From the NCBI RefSeq assembly GCF_003477605.1, contig NZ_QUDR01000005.1, positions 1-64,000 on the forward strand: a stretch of DNA of 64,000 nucleotides. The letters run 5' to 3'. How positions within the stretch are numbered: position 1 is the first letter of the stretch; each line of letters begins with the position of its first letter. The translations under genes and the position numbers were made by a program. Shown here piece by piece: positions 26,597 through 35,849 of the stretch. This DNA comes from Clostridium sp. AF37-5 (GTDB taxonomy: Bacteria; Bacillota; Clostridia; Lachnospirales; Lachnospiraceae). A model generated the notes under the pieces. The model was not told the origin of the DNA and did not search any database. It was given only the letters and a program-made list of their open reading frames with translations.

Positions 26597-27829
26597 CTAA
26601 TTCATAACTCGTCCGATTTTAGCCGGATGACGATAATAAGCATTACTAATCTTAATACCATCACGAGGGTTGCTGGCATGAATTACCATACCGCCGCCAA
26701 TATACATCGCAACGTGGTTAATACGGCTTCCGTTGCTGTAGAAGAACAAATCGCCCGGTTTTGGTGACGAAACTTTTCTTGTGCAGCCAGCCTGTGCTGC
26801 AGCGTTATGCGGCAGGGAATGTCCATACTTCGCATACAGACTCATTGTAAATCCAGAACAGTCTGTTCCGTTTGTAAGACTTGCGCCTCCCCAAACATAA
26901 CGGTTACCTAAGAACTGTTTTGCATATTCCACAATCGATGCCTGACTTGACGATACACCGCTTGATGAAGATGCTTTCACAGTGCTTACCTTTGTCGCAC
27001 GTTTCAGCGTATACTGCTCTTTCACAAAATCTTTTGCAACAAATGCATAATCATCATCCACATAAATGCAGATAAAGTCTTTCAACTGTTCCTGCATTGC
27101 CTCATATCCGCCGGCTCTCTTAATTGCATCTTTGGATATTTTCTGTTTTTTCACAATCTTTTTCACATAATCTAAAGTTAGTTCGCCCTCTTTCATGGTG
27201 AACTCCTCGCCTTCCGATACAACGGAATAAATCGGAGCAGATGTCGATGGAAGGGCACGTACACGGAGTGAATCTGTCTGGATTTCTACACACTCACGGC
27301 CTACTTTCGTCGCCAGTTTTTCTGCTTTCTCATCCGTTGTCAGATAAGACGCCTTTACATAGCCTTTTACCTTACCGGAAACAATCTTAGCCCAGCCTTT
27401 TTTGATGTGGTATACATGACATCCGGCATTCTTTGTCATCTTGCCTACTACTTTACCACTTTCCGATGGCTTCTTTCTAACATTCAAATAGGTATCCACT
27501 TTATTGGCAACACCTAGTCTTGAATAATTTAAATTCAGTTCTACATGTGTATCCTTGTCCGTTTTCTTTGCTGTATCCGCTGTCTGCTCTGATGCTGGTG
27601 CTGCAGTCGGTACAGCTGTCGCATTTGGCTCCGATGCTACCAATACTTCAGATGTCTTTACATCTACAGTACCATTTGCCACATTGCTGCAATACTGCTC
27701 CAGCAATACGGTAGCACCCTCTACCTGCTCTTCTGAACCTACCATGGCAGCCTGCACGGAACATACACTGCCTACAATCAAACCACTCGCTAATGCAAGT
27801 GCAAAAAGTTTCTTTCCATATTTTTTCAT
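26597..27829 (-). CDS. Secreted NlpC/P60 peptidoglycan hydrolase with SH3-type domains
   Basis: Likely cleaves peptide stems of peptidoglycan outside the cell. The protein has 410 residues from MKKYGKKLF (27829). A signal peptide ends near VQAAM. A linker rich in Ala/Thr leads to bacterial SH3-type domains (YLNVRKKPSESGKVVGKM, SLRVRALPSTSAPIYSVV) and a C-terminal C40 papain-like domain. There the catalytic Cys lies in NGTDCSGFTMSLY and the His residues in INHVAMYIGGGMVIHAS. An upstream in-frame TTG (27916) is excluded because it is the -35 box of the promoter. AAGAAGG precedes the ATG. A terminator follows, so it is monocistronic. Confidence 0.93.
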   Translation of the reverse strand: MKKYGKKLFALALASGLIVGSVCSVQAAMVGSEEQVEGATVLLEQYCSNVANGTVDVKTSEVLVASEPNATAVPTAAPASEQTADTAKKTDKDTHVELNLNYSRLGVANKVDTYLNVRKKPSESGKVVGKMTKNAGCHVYHIKKGWAKIVSGKVKGYVKASYLTTDEKAEKLATKVGRECVEIQTDSLRVRALPSTSAPIYSVVSEGEEFTMKEGELTLDYVKKIVKKQKISKDAIKRAGGYEAMQEQLKDFICIYVDDDYAFVAKDFVKEQYTLKRATKVSTVKASSSSGVSSSQASIVEYAKQFLGNRYVWGGASLTNGTDCSGFTMSLYAKYGHSLPHNAAAQAGCTRKVSSPKPGDLFFYSNGSRINHVAMYIGGGMVIHASNPRDGIKISNAYYRHPAKIGRVMN

Positions 27830-27887
27830 CTTATTACCTTCTTCTTTACAAATTGTAATTGTTACAAAATTGTTACATTTGTTAAGA

Positions 27888-27916
27888 ATTATAGCAACAT
27901 CTATGTAATCTGTCAA
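27888..27916 (-). promoter_or_regulatory. Consensus promoter of the NlpC/P60 gene with adjacent direct repeats
   Basis: TTGACA (27911-27916), 17-bp spacer and TATAAT (27888-27893) on the minus strand. Just downstream, in the 5' untranslated region, TGTAACAATT occurs twice in tandem (about 27850-27875), a possible operator. The -35 box overlaps the end of the HD-GYP gene. Confidence 0.8.
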
Positions 27917-28566
27917 CCTTTCTTTCGCATTATTTCCTCATGTACTTCTTCCAACTCCATACGCATCATGGAAAACAAATCAATCAGACGCGGATTAAAC
28001 ACACCGCAATCACCTTCAATAATCATTTCAAATGCTTCTTCCGGTTTGTATGCCGGCTTGTAAATTCTCTCACTGATAAGTGCATCATAGGCATCTGCCA
28101 CCCCCACAATCTGAGCTGCAATCGGAATTTCGTCTCCCTTTAATCCCAGCGGATAGCCATCACCATCATAGCGCTCGTGATGATACATACAAACCTCTGC
28201 ACAACATTTATACAGTGCATAATCCGCACTGTCTTCTCTTGTAAGTTTCATCAGACGCTCAAAAATCTGTCTGCCCTTTCTCGTGTGATTTTTCATAATT
28301 TCCAATTCATTAAAATCAAGTCTTCCTGCCTTATGTAAAATCCGATCCGGAATAACAGTTTTTCCGACATCATGTAACATTGCCGCAAAGCAGATTGTAT
28401 CCACATCCTCTTCCGATATTTTATAATCCGGACAGAACCGAATCACTTTTTCAAGCAAAATCCTCGTAAAACGCTGCACTTTTTCACAATGATACTCTGC
28501 ATAAAAATCTCTATTTTCGATAACAGAAATCACATAACTAAACAACATATCTTTTCCCTGTATCAT
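27913..28566 (-). CDS. HD-GYP domain phosphohydrolase
   Basis: This 217-residue protein is essentially one HD-GYP domain, a family that hydrolyses cyclic di-GMP or related nucleotides. Metal-binding HD is in MLHDVGKTVIPDRILHK, followed by MKNHTRKGRQIFERL. The GYP region is YHHERYDGDGYPLGLKGDEIP, and the closing VADAYDALISERIYKPAYKPEEA is typical. There is no sensor domain or membrane segment, so it should be cytoplasmic. It follows the FapA-like gene by 11 nt, which suggests a shared role in signalling or surface behaviour. Activity on cyclic di-GMP is inferred from the motifs. Confidence 0.88.
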   Translation of the reverse strand: MIQGKDMLFSYVISVIENRDFYAEYHCEKVQRFTRILLEKVIRFCPDYKISEEDVDTICFAAMLHDVGKTVIPDRILHKAGRLDFNELEIMKNHTRKGRQIFERLMKLTREDSADYALYKCCAEVCMYHHERYDGDGYPLGLKGDEIPIAAQIVGVADAYDALISERIYKPAYKPEEAFEMIIEGDCGVFNPRLIDLFSMMRMELEEVHEEIMRKKG

Positions 28567-28577
28567 ATCTTCACCCC

Positions 28578-31070
28578 CTAATGAGCCAATGTATCAATGC
28601 GGTTATCATGTTTTACAAATTCCACATTGTTGTATATTTCCTTAATTGCAAATGGATCCTCATTCAAAAACAGTAACGTACCCGGATAAGCCCGCCCGGA
28701 CACCTGAATCCTTGCCTCTTTTTGCTTTGTCATCTGTTCCATCTGGGCATTCCGTTCTGAAAAAAGCTCCTTACGGCTGCTCTTTAACGTATATACTGCT
28801 CGTGTCAGCCGCTGTATCATCATCGAAACTTTTTCATCATGCACCGGTTTCGCCATTAATTTATTCAATCCATTTTCACACGTCTGCAATTCCGCCTGTG
28901 TCTGCTCAATCTTTTTCTGTAGTTCCTGATAAGCCGTCATATCTTCTTTGTCAATTCCCACACTGACAACGGTTGCAATTTCTGCTATATTTCCAATTCC
29001 ATTACATGAAACACCTAATTTTGCACAGGTTTTGCCACCAATAATCACACCTTTTCTTCCTTCCACCAGAAGTTTTCCGTTTGCTTTTAATTGGCAGTTC
29101 AGCAAATATGTTGCTTGCACATCTTTTCCCGCCGTCAGAACTGCCGACTCAAAAAACTGGCCCACAATACTTTTTCCTGCGATAATCTTTCCAAGCCCCT
29201 TTCCCTGACAGCCCTTTCGGATAATTACATCGCCACCGGCTTCAATCTGGCTCGCTTCACAGTGTCCGTCAATTACAATGTTTCCAGCCGCCTGCACAGA
29301 AAATCCGGACGTCACATTCCCCATGATATTTACATCACCATTAAAACGAATGTTTCCGGTTGCGGCATCGACATTACCGGGAACCGTATATAAATTTCGT
29401 ATTTCTAACTTATTTTCACCCTCGTGCCACTCAATAATTCCATCAATATCCGCATAATATTTCTTTTTATCTTCCGATACGCGCACGCCAATCACACGAA
29501 GTGCCGGAAGCTCTTTCCCTGGTTTTGGACTAATCATCTGTCCTGTTACATTATAACCAAAAGTCCCCGCCGTCGCCGGAAAATATTCCGCAACCAATGT
29601 ATCTTTTTTAATAAATTCAAATAATTCCATATTTTTGTAATCCACAGTTCCATCCGCAAGCACTTTCGGTTTCGGATTCACTTCTTTTTTAAAATAATAG
29701 GAAAAATGTGCATCCTCACCATCAACCGGCTCTTTTCCTTTGGCTACAACAACTTCTTTATCAAACTGTTTTTCTCTTAGCATCGCAATAATTGACTCTC
29801 GCAAAATTCCCTGCTTGACATCCTTGTGTTTGAGAAGTTTTAAAACATCTCCCACATCCATTTTCGAAAGTTCTTCTTTCAATACTTCACTTGCAAGCGA
29901 AAAATTAATACTTGCCTGCATCTTATCTTCTGATACAAACACACAGGATTCCAGCAAATAATCATCTGTCTGTTTCTCCGGTACTTCCTCCTCTTGTTCT
30001 ACTACTTCTGCTTTTGTTTCACTTAGGAATTTACCCACTTCATCATCTAATAGAAGTTCACTCTGGCGTTTTTTTTCAATTTTCTCAAGCATCTGCTCCG
30101 GCTCAAAATATTCTTTGGCAAATTCGGTAACATCAATTCCTTCTAGTAATCCTTTGCGAAGAATTTCCATCTGTTTTTGTGAAAAACACGGTTTTGCATA
30201 GACTTTTACATCAAGCCCCTGCTCTAAACCGTACCGGATTTCCCGCATCTGAAACCAATTTAACTCCGGGTCTGCATACACTGCCACATTCAGATTCTTC
30301 TGTAAACCAAGAATAATTTCATGAAGCTGAACCCCATGAAAACTTTTTCGTATGTATGGAAGCAGATTCACTCCCGCTTCAAACGCATCATTAATTTCTT
30401 TTAACTGTTCCTCATCATAACCATCTTTCAAATATGGGGTAATGTCATGGTTCATCCGGATACCACGTCCAATTTCAAACAAGAGTTTTCCGGCATATCC
30501 CTGTTTAGCAAAAGGTGCCAGTAAAATTCCCTCTTCCATGCCTTTACGCACTGCACGCATCGTCGTATATTTGTAGGATGGGTCCGCATAACAGGAAATA
30601 TCCATTTTACTTTCTAATCCCTTGCGGATTTCCCGCATCTGGTACCAGTCATAACGAGTATCACAATAACTATCTACCACAATGCCCCGCTCTAATCCCT
30701 TGCGGATTTCTTTCATCTGTGGTGCCAGAAAATGCACATTCAAATATTTTTTTACATCCAGTTTTTCCTCCACACCTTTTACAATTTCCTGACACTGAAG
30801 CCAGCTAAATCCCTGCTCGATATATTTTTCAATGTCAATTCCAGCCTCTAAGGACGTACGGATTAGTTCCATCTCTAGCCAGCTTTTTGCCGGATCCATA
30901 AATAGTTCAACATCAACTTTACTCTCCAATCCCTTACGAATCTGCTCTAACTGCAGGGCATTAAAAGAAAGACGGCGATATCTTTCAATATCACCGCCTG
31001 CTTTTTTGCACAACAATAACTCCTTCTCATAATTCTTCTTTTGAATTTCCGCATCAATCTGTCGTTTCAT
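28578..31070 (-). CDS. FapA-like (DUF342) protein with eleven 26-residue N-terminal repeats
   Basis: The protein has 830 residues. After about 33 residues it holds about eleven tandem units of 26 residues (about 34-320). The pattern is aromatic, x4, QMxEIRKGLExG, then (I/L)DV, x2, YA, seen most clearly in YQMREIRKGLESKMDI and FQMREIRYGLEQGLDV. An acidic linker (about 330-375) follows. The C-terminal half (about 400-830) is FapA/DUF342: stacked beta repeats such as IRFNGDVNIMGNVTSGFSV and IEAGGDVIIRKGCQGKG, then a coiled coil (MTAYQELQKKIEQTQAELQT). FapA proteins are cytoplasmic and linked to flagellar or surface assembly in some bacteria. The start at 31070 has AAGGGGTG upstream. No flagellar gene is nearby, so the role is open. 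Confidence 0.8.
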   Translation of the reverse strand: MKRQIDAEIQKKNYEKELLLCKKAGGDIERYRRLSFNALQLEQIRKGLESKVDVELFMDPAKSWLEMELIRTSLEAGIDIEKYIEQGFSWLQCQEIVKGVEEKLDVKKYLNVHFLAPQMKEIRKGLERGIVVDSYCDTRYDWYQMREIRKGLESKMDISCYADPSYKYTTMRAVRKGMEEGILLAPFAKQGYAGKLLFEIGRGIRMNHDITPYLKDGYDEEQLKEINDAFEAGVNLLPYIRKSFHGVQLHEIILGLQKNLNVAVYADPELNWFQMREIRYGLEQGLDVKVYAKPCFSQKQMEILRKGLLEGIDVTEFAKEYFEPEQMLEKIEKKRQSELLLDDEVGKFLSETKAEVVEQEEEVPEKQTDDYLLESCVFVSEDKMQASINFSLASEVLKEELSKMDVGDVLKLLKHKDVKQGILRESIIAMLREKQFDKEVVVAKGKEPVDGEDAHFSYYFKKEVNPKPKVLADGTVDYKNMELFEFIKKDTLVAEYFPATAGTFGYNVTGQMISPKPGKELPALRVIGVRVSEDKKKYYADIDGIIEWHEGENKLEIRNLYTVPGNVDAATGNIRFNGDVNIMGNVTSGFSVQAAGNIVIDGHCEASQIEAGGDVIIRKGCQGKGLGKIIAGKSIVGQFFESAVLTAGKDVQATYLLNCQLKANGKLLVEGRKGVIIGGKTCAKLGVSCNGIGNIAEIATVVSVGIDKEDMTAYQELQKKIEQTQAELQTCENGLNKLMAKPVHDEKVSMMIQRLTRAVYTLKSSRKELFSERNAQMEQMTKQKEARIQVSGRAYPGTLLFLNEDPFAIKEIYNNVEFVKHDNRIDTLAH

Positions 31071-31128
31071 GTACACCCCTTCTTCCCATGTAATTCTTCC
31101 ATCGAACCTCAAATCATTCTCTTTTATA

Positions 31129-31158
31129 AGAATACCATGATTTTATGCTCTTTGTCAA
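31129..31158 (-). promoter_or_regulatory. Promoter of the FapA-like/HD-GYP pair
   Basis: TTGACA (31153-31158), 18-bp spacer, TATTCT (31129-31134) on the minus strand, about 60 nt before the FapA-like start and directly after the spoIVA stop. Confidence 0.65.
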
Positions 31159-31162
31159 TTTA

Positions 31163-32638
31163 TCATATGATAATGCAGACTAATCCGCCGTTTGAATCGT
31201 TTACCACTTTTTGTATGGTATCCTGCAACTTCACCTGACTTTCTTCTGTCAAGCGGTTTACCTTGGAATGGATTCCTTCATCCACTAATTGGCGGATTGT
31301 TTTTCCGAAAATATTAGTATCAAAAATGCCATCCGGATTTTCTTTTGCATTCTGACTGATGTAATCAATCAAATCCTTCGCCTGTTCTTCGCTGCCGACA
31401 ATCGGTGCAATCTCCGTCTCAATGTTTGCCTGAATGATGTGCATGGACGGGCAGCTTGCTTTGATTTTTACACCATATTTATTGCCATGACGAATCAGTT
31501 CCGGGTCAGCAATCTGGATTTCCTTCTCCTCCGGCGGTACAATGCCATATCCTTTTCCCCTTACCTGATTGCAGGCAACTGCAAGAGATTCATAATTGTT
31601 TCTCATGCCTGATAGTTCTTTCAACAGCGAAATCAAATCGTATTCTCCCTCTATATTGGTTCCCACCATTTCACTCAAAATTTCATAATAATAACGGTCT
31701 TCAAAATCCACCGATAGATTGACAACACCATTTTCCAATTGTTTATCGCGGATGTACACGTCTTTGATATAAGGTGCCTGCATCTGAATGGAATCGTCCT
31801 GAATATCCTTCATGGTATGCACCTTCTGTATGACATTTCTGCACTTTTCAATCAAATCCTGTTTCAGCCAGTTATCCGGCTGCAAAAATTCAACCCACTT
31901 AGGAAGCAGGAAATTGAGCCTTGTAATCGGAAAATCCGCCAACAGCTGCTCCATGATACGAAACACATCCTCTCTATCCATTGTCTTACAATTTACCGCC
32001 ATCACGGTTTTTCCATACTGTGCCTCCAGCCGTTTTGTAAACTGTATAGTTTCCTGCGGATCCGGACGACTTGTGTTTACAAGAATCAAAAAAGGCTTTC
32101 CTGCTTTTTCGCACTCCATCACCGTTTTCTGCAGTGCCTCTTCAAAGTTTACTGCAGGAATATCACCAAAAGAACCATCTGTTGTAATAATCAATCCCAG
32201 ATTGGAATGTTCCCTGATTACTTTACTCGTGCCAATTTCTGCCGCCTTTGAAAAAGGAATTTCTTCTTCCGACCACGGTGTTTTTACCATGCGCTCTTTT
32301 TCTTCCTCAATGGCACCAACGGCTTCCGGAACCAAATATCCCACACAGTCAATCAGTCTTATTTTCCCGGTTTCCTGATTGGAAAAATGAATCACTGCCG
32401 CCTCTTTTGGAATAAATTTCGGTTCTGTTGTCATAATCGTTTTTCCGTCTGCCGACTGTGGCAGCTCATCAATTGTTCTCACTTTTTCGTTGTCATCCGA
32501 CATTTCCGGAATCACAACAAGCTCCATAAAACGTTTGATAAAAGTCGATTTACCGGTGCGAACCGGTCCGACTATTCCCAGATAGATTTCGCCTCCTGTA
32601 CGCCGGCTCATATCCTGGTAGACATTGTATTTGTCCAT
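31163..32638 (-). CDS. spoIVA: Stage IV sporulation protein A
   Basis: SpoIVA is an ATPase that polymerises on the forespore surface to form the base of the spore coat. The protein has 491 residues, as in Bacillus. It begins MDKYNVYQDMSRRTGGEIYLG, with the Walker A GPVRTGKS at about 23-30 and downstream TTEPKFIPKEAAVI. The C-terminus ends in GGLVCIII, matching the membrane-anchoring tail region. The start at 32638 has GGGGGA 8 nt upstream. A sigma-E-like promoter lies at 32692-32720. Its presence strongly implies a spore-forming lineage. Confidence 0.96.
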   Translation of the reverse strand: MDKYNVYQDMSRRTGGEIYLGIVGPVRTGKSTFIKRFMELVVIPEMSDDNEKVRTIDELPQSADGKTIMTTEPKFIPKEAAVIHFSNQETGKIRLIDCVGYLVPEAVGAIEEEKERMVKTPWSEEEIPFSKAAEIGTSKVIREHSNLGLIITTDGSFGDIPAVNFEEALQKTVMECEKAGKPFLILVNTSRPDPQETIQFTKRLEAQYGKTVMAVNCKTMDREDVFRIMEQLLADFPITRLNFLLPKWVEFLQPDNWLKQDLIEKCRNVIQKVHTMKDIQDDSIQMQAPYIKDVYIRDKQLENGVVNLSVDFEDRYYYEILSEMVGTNIEGEYDLISLLKELSGMRNNYESLAVACNQVRGKGYGIVPPEEKEIQIADPELIRHGNKYGVKIKASCPSMHIIQANIETEIAPIVGSEEQAKDLIDYISQNAKENPDGIFDTNIFGKTIRQLVDEGIHSKVNRLTEESQVKLQDTIQKVVNDSNGGLVCIII

Positions 32639-32691
32639 AAAAAAATCCCCCTTGCATTGCTGGAGACACACTCGTATCTGCCTTCTGCTAA

Positions 32692-32720
32692 ACTATATGC
32701 AAGGGGAATCTTAGTTATTC
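32692..32720 (-). promoter_or_regulatory. Putative sigma-E promoter of spoIVA
   Basis: On the minus strand GAATAACT (32713-32720) and CATATAGT (32692-32699) are separated by 13 bp. They resemble the mother-cell sigma-E -35 (GnATAnnT) and -10 (CATAnAnT) boxes. The spacing and the known sigma-E control of spoIVA support the call. Confidence 0.5.
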
Positions 32721-32727
32721 TAAGGTT

Positions 32728-33795
32728 TTATTTTTTCACCAAAGTTTTTTGTACTAAATCAGAAAAATATTCATATTTCATCATGTAAACAATGTAGTCT
32801 TCCAAAGAAGCATTATCGCTTGTTGCCGATTTGAAATTCTTGCGGTAATCGGCTTCTGTGATATTATTGCTCTTGCAGATTTCTGCAATTTTATCTTCAA
32901 AATCCTGCTTTGTCACACGATAGCCTTCTGCCTGTGCTACCGCTTCAGCCAAAAGTCTTTCTTTGGCAATGCTTTCATAGTAGCTGTCCTCAGTCATACC
33001 ATACATGCTAAGAAGTGTGCTCACATCCGTTCCGGACTGTGTTGCCTGACTCTCCAATGATTTTGACTGAATTGCCTTAATCTTTTTAATGAGTTCATCC
33101 GGCACTTTACTAATCTTTGCTTCGCTCGTAATCTTACTCATCGCCGTTGAAAGCATCTGCTGCTCGTTCTGGCTCTCTAATTCTTTCTTTGCTGCCTCTT
33201 TAAAAGCTTTCACGGTTTTCGTATTATAAGTAGAATCCAGTTTGGCAACTAAAGCATCCGTTGCTTCTTTGTAAATGTAATTTACTTTCAGTGTAAATAC
33301 GGCTTCTTTTCCTGCCAGTGATGTCTCACGGTAATCTTTCGGGAAAGTCACTTTGGCATCTTTTTTCTCGCCAACTTTCATACCAACTAAGGCATCTTCA
33401 AAGCCGTCAATCATTTTACCGGAACCAACACGTAAAAACTGTGACTCAGCCGTTCCACCGTCAAAAGCTTTGCCATTCACTTTTCCTTCATAATCAAAGT
33501 TAATCAGCTGATTCTTCTTTACCAGCGTATCCGAACTTTTCACTTCTTTTTCATCACCGGCCGCAATCATAGAATCCAGTGCGGACTGAACATCACCATC
33601 GGAAACGCTCTTCTCAACTTCGATGTTTTTGTATTTGCCAAGAGTTACATAATCCGACGGGTCATACCCGAGAGATACATATTCCTCTTCACCAAATAAC
33701 ATCGCATGGAAACTTGGGATACTGTCAGTCGAGCATCCGGTCAGCATACAGGTCATAAGACCAAGTAAAATTGCTACAATATATTTCTTCTTCAA
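32728..33795 (-). CDS. Trigger-factor-like peptidyl-prolyl isomerase lipoprotein
   Basis: The 355-residue protein starts at a TTG (33795) with AAGGAGG 8 nt upstream. LKKKYIVAILLGLMTCMLTGC is a lipoprotein signal with lipobox LTGC (Cys near residue 21). The mature part has an FKBP-type isomerase domain (about 85-170: INFDYEGKVNGKAFDGGTAE, then GSGKMIDGFEDALVGMKVGEKK) followed by a helical region resembling the C-terminal chaperone domain of trigger factor. It is thus a membrane-anchored, extracytoplasmic relative of trigger factor that probably helps exported proteins fold, comparable in role to PrsA. It stands between spoIVA and trpA with its own ribosome site. Confidence 0.85.
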   Translation of the reverse strand: MKKKYIVAILLGLMTCMLTGCSTDSIPSFHAMLFGEEEYVSLGYDPSDYVTLGKYKNIEVEKSVSDGDVQSALDSMIAAGDEKEVKSSDTLVKKNQLINFDYEGKVNGKAFDGGTAESQFLRVGSGKMIDGFEDALVGMKVGEKKDAKVTFPKDYRETSLAGKEAVFTLKVNYIYKEATDALVAKLDSTYNTKTVKAFKEAAKKELESQNEQQMLSTAMSKITSEAKISKVPDELIKKIKAIQSKSLESQATQSGTDVSTLLSMYGMTEDSYYESIAKERLLAEAVAQAEGYRVTKQDFEDKIAEICKSNNITEADYRKNFKSATSDNASLEDYIVYMMKYEYFSDLVQKTLVKK

Positions 33796-33890
33796 TTTTC
33801 TTTCCTCCTTAGATAACGATAATCTTTTATCAGTATAGCACAAGATGGGAAGTATGAAAAGTGATTTTTTAGTGTCCTTATTGTGTCCTT

Positions 33891-34667
33891 TTATGCTCTC
33901 TCAACTGCTTGTTTCATAGACTGCACATATTCTTTCACATAAGGAACGCAGTTTTTACCGTATTTAGCTACAATTTTTACGATTGCGCTGCCAACAATTG
34001 CTCCATCCGATATCTTTGCCATTGCTTCTGCCTGTTCCGGTGTTGAAATTCCAAAACCAATCGCACATGGAATGGAACACTCTTCTTTCACTGTTTGAAT
34101 CAAATCTCCAATTGCTGTTCCGATTTCCGTTCGGACACCGGTTACACCAAGTGAGGAAACACAGTATAAAAAGCCTTTTGCCTCTTTTGCAATCATCCGC
34201 ACACGGTCTGCCGAAGTCGGTGCCACCATTGAGATAACCACCAGTCCTTCTGCTTCAAAACTGCCACGGATTTCTTCTTTTTCTTCAAACGGCACATCCG
34301 GTACAATAACGCCGGCAGCACCGCATGCTTTCGCGCGTTTTGCAAATTTCTCCACGCCGTATACATAAATCGGATTAATATATGTCATAAAAACAATAGG
34401 CACATGGATTTTGTCTGCGATACCATCCACCATATCGAAAATTTTATCCGTTGTTACCCCGGCGGATAAGGCACGGTCATCTGCTTCCTGAATGACCGGT
34501 CCCTCTGCTACCGGATCCGAAAACGGAATTCCGATTTCAATTAAGTCAGCGCCAGCTTCCTGCATCGCCAAAACCAATTCACGGGTAACATCAAGAGATG
34601 GGTCCCCTGCCGTAACAAACGGTATAAATGCTTTTTTATTTTTGAATGCGTCTTCTATCTTATTCAT
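33891..34667 (-). CDS. trpA: Tryptophan synthase alpha subunit
   Basis: Cleaves indole-3-glycerol phosphate to indole and glyceraldehyde-3-phosphate; the indole passes to TrpB. The 258-residue TIM-barrel protein starts at [23 protein letters not shown] (34667), overlapping the trpB stop by 8 nt (ATGAATAA). The catalytic Glu is in [20 protein letters not shown] and the Asp in [14 protein letters not shown]; the phosphate-binding part is [12 protein letters not shown]. Extending the frame upstream would enter trpB and lacks a ribosome site. Last gene of the trp operon. Confidence 0.96.
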   Translation of the reverse strand: MNKIEDAFKNKKAFIPFVTAGDPSLDVTRELVLAMQEAGADLIEIGIPFSDPVAEGPVIQEADDRALSAGVTTDKIFDMVDGIADKIHVPIVFMTYINPIYVYGVEKFAKRAKACGAAGVIVPDVPFEEKEEIRGSFEAEGLVVISMVAPTSADRVRMIAKEAKGFLYCVSSLGVTGVRTEIGTAIGDLIQTVKEECSIPCAIGFGISTPEQAEAMAKISDGAIVGSAIVKIVAKYGKNCVPYVKEYVQSMKQAVERA

Positions 34668-35844
34668 CGATTTCAATCCCCCTGTATCTGGCAATCGCTG
34701 CCACATCTTTGTCTCCTCGTCCGGAGATATTAACTACAATTATTTTATCCTTATCCATCTGCGGTGCTAATTTTCTTGCATAAGCCAAGGCATGAGAACT
34801 CTCAATCGCAGGAATAATTCCTTCAATCCGGGATAAATACTCAAATGCTTCCACTGCCTCATCATCGGTAATCGGTACATATTCTGCTCTTTTTGTGTCA
34901 TACAAATAAGCGTGTTCCGGTCCGATTCCCGGATAATCAAGTCCGGCAGAAATCGAGTAAACCGGTGCAATCTGTCCGTATTCATCCTGACAGAAATAGG
35001 ATTTCATGCCGTGGAAAACACCCATTGTTCCGGTTGCAATTGTCGCTGCTGTTTCCGCTGTATGGATTCCTCGTCCCGCAGCCTCACATCCAATCAAACG
35101 GACACTTTCATCCGGAATGAATTCATAAAATGCACCCATCGCATTACTTCCGCCACCTACACAGGCAAGCACGGCATCCGGAAGTCGTCCCTCTTTTTCC
35201 ATTAACTGCTGTTTAATCTCGCGTCCAATCACACTCTGGAAATCGCGCACCATCATCGGAAATGGATGCGGTCCCATAACGGACCCAATTACATAGTGGG
35301 TATCCTCAATGCGTTTTGTCCACTCTCTGAGTGTTTCGTTGACGGCATCTTTTAATGTCTGTGTGCCGCTTGTCACAGCATGTACTTTCGCCCCTAATAA
35401 TTCCATGCGGTATACATTCAAAGCCTGCCTGTCTGTATCCACTTTTCCCATGAAAACTTCACATTCCATTCCGAGAAGTGCTGCTACAGTCGCTGTTGCC
35501 ACACCATGCTGGCCGGCACCGGTTTCCGCAATCAGACGGGTCTTTCCCATCTTTTTTGCTAACAAGGCCTGACCCAGTGCATTATTCAATTTGTGGGAAC
35601 CGGTATGGTTTAAGTCCTCACGCTTTAAATAAATTTTCGCACCGCCCAAATCCTCGGTCATATGTGCCGCATAGTAAAGCCCTGACGGTCTTCCTACATA
35701 TTCATGAAGCAGTGTATCTAACTCCTTAATAAATTCCGGATCTTTCTTATAATGTTCGTATGCTTCTTCCAATTCAATGACTGCATTCATTAAGGTTTCC
35801 GGTATATACTGTCCACCGTGAATGCCAAATCTTCCTTTTGCCAT
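34660..35844 (-). CDS. trpB: Tryptophan synthase beta subunit
   Basis: PLP enzyme that joins indole and serine to tryptophan. The 394-residue protein begins [16 protein letters not shown]. The PLP lysine is in [19 protein letters not shown], and the cofactor phosphate loop is [15 protein letters not shown]. The sequence is of the TrpB1 type that pairs with TrpA. It starts only 5 nt after the trpC stop, the place where trpF commonly sits in clostridial operons, and its end overlaps trpA. Confidence 0.97.
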   Translation of the reverse strand: MAKGRFGIHGGQYIPETLMNAVIELEEAYEHYKKDPEFIKELDTLLHEYVGRPSGLYYAAHMTEDLGGAKIYLKREDLNHTGSHKLNNALGQALLAKKMGKTRLIAETGAGQHGVATATVAALLGMECEVFMGKVDTDRQALNVYRMELLGAKVHAVTSGTQTLKDAVNETLREWTKRIEDTHYVIGSVMGPHPFPMMVRDFQSVIGREIKQQLMEKEGRLPDAVLACVGGGSNAMGAFYEFIPDESVRLIGCEAAGRGIHTAETAATIATGTMGVFHGMKSYFCQDEYGQIAPVYSISAGLDYPGIGPEHAYLYDTKRAEYVPITDDEAVEAFEYLSRIEGIIPAIESSHALAYARKLAPQMDKDKIIVVNISGRGDKDVAAIARYRGIEIDE

Positions 35845-35849
35845 AATCT

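Noticed and set aside
27830..27916. Longer N-terminus for the NlpC/P60 protein from a TTG at 27916
   Set aside because: The TTG is the first base triplet of the TTGACA -35 box, and the signal peptide starts at 27829.
33843..33890. Terminator of the trp operon after trpA
   Set aside because: The stretch contains a direct repeat (GGACACAATAAGGACAC) but no stable stem with a U-run.
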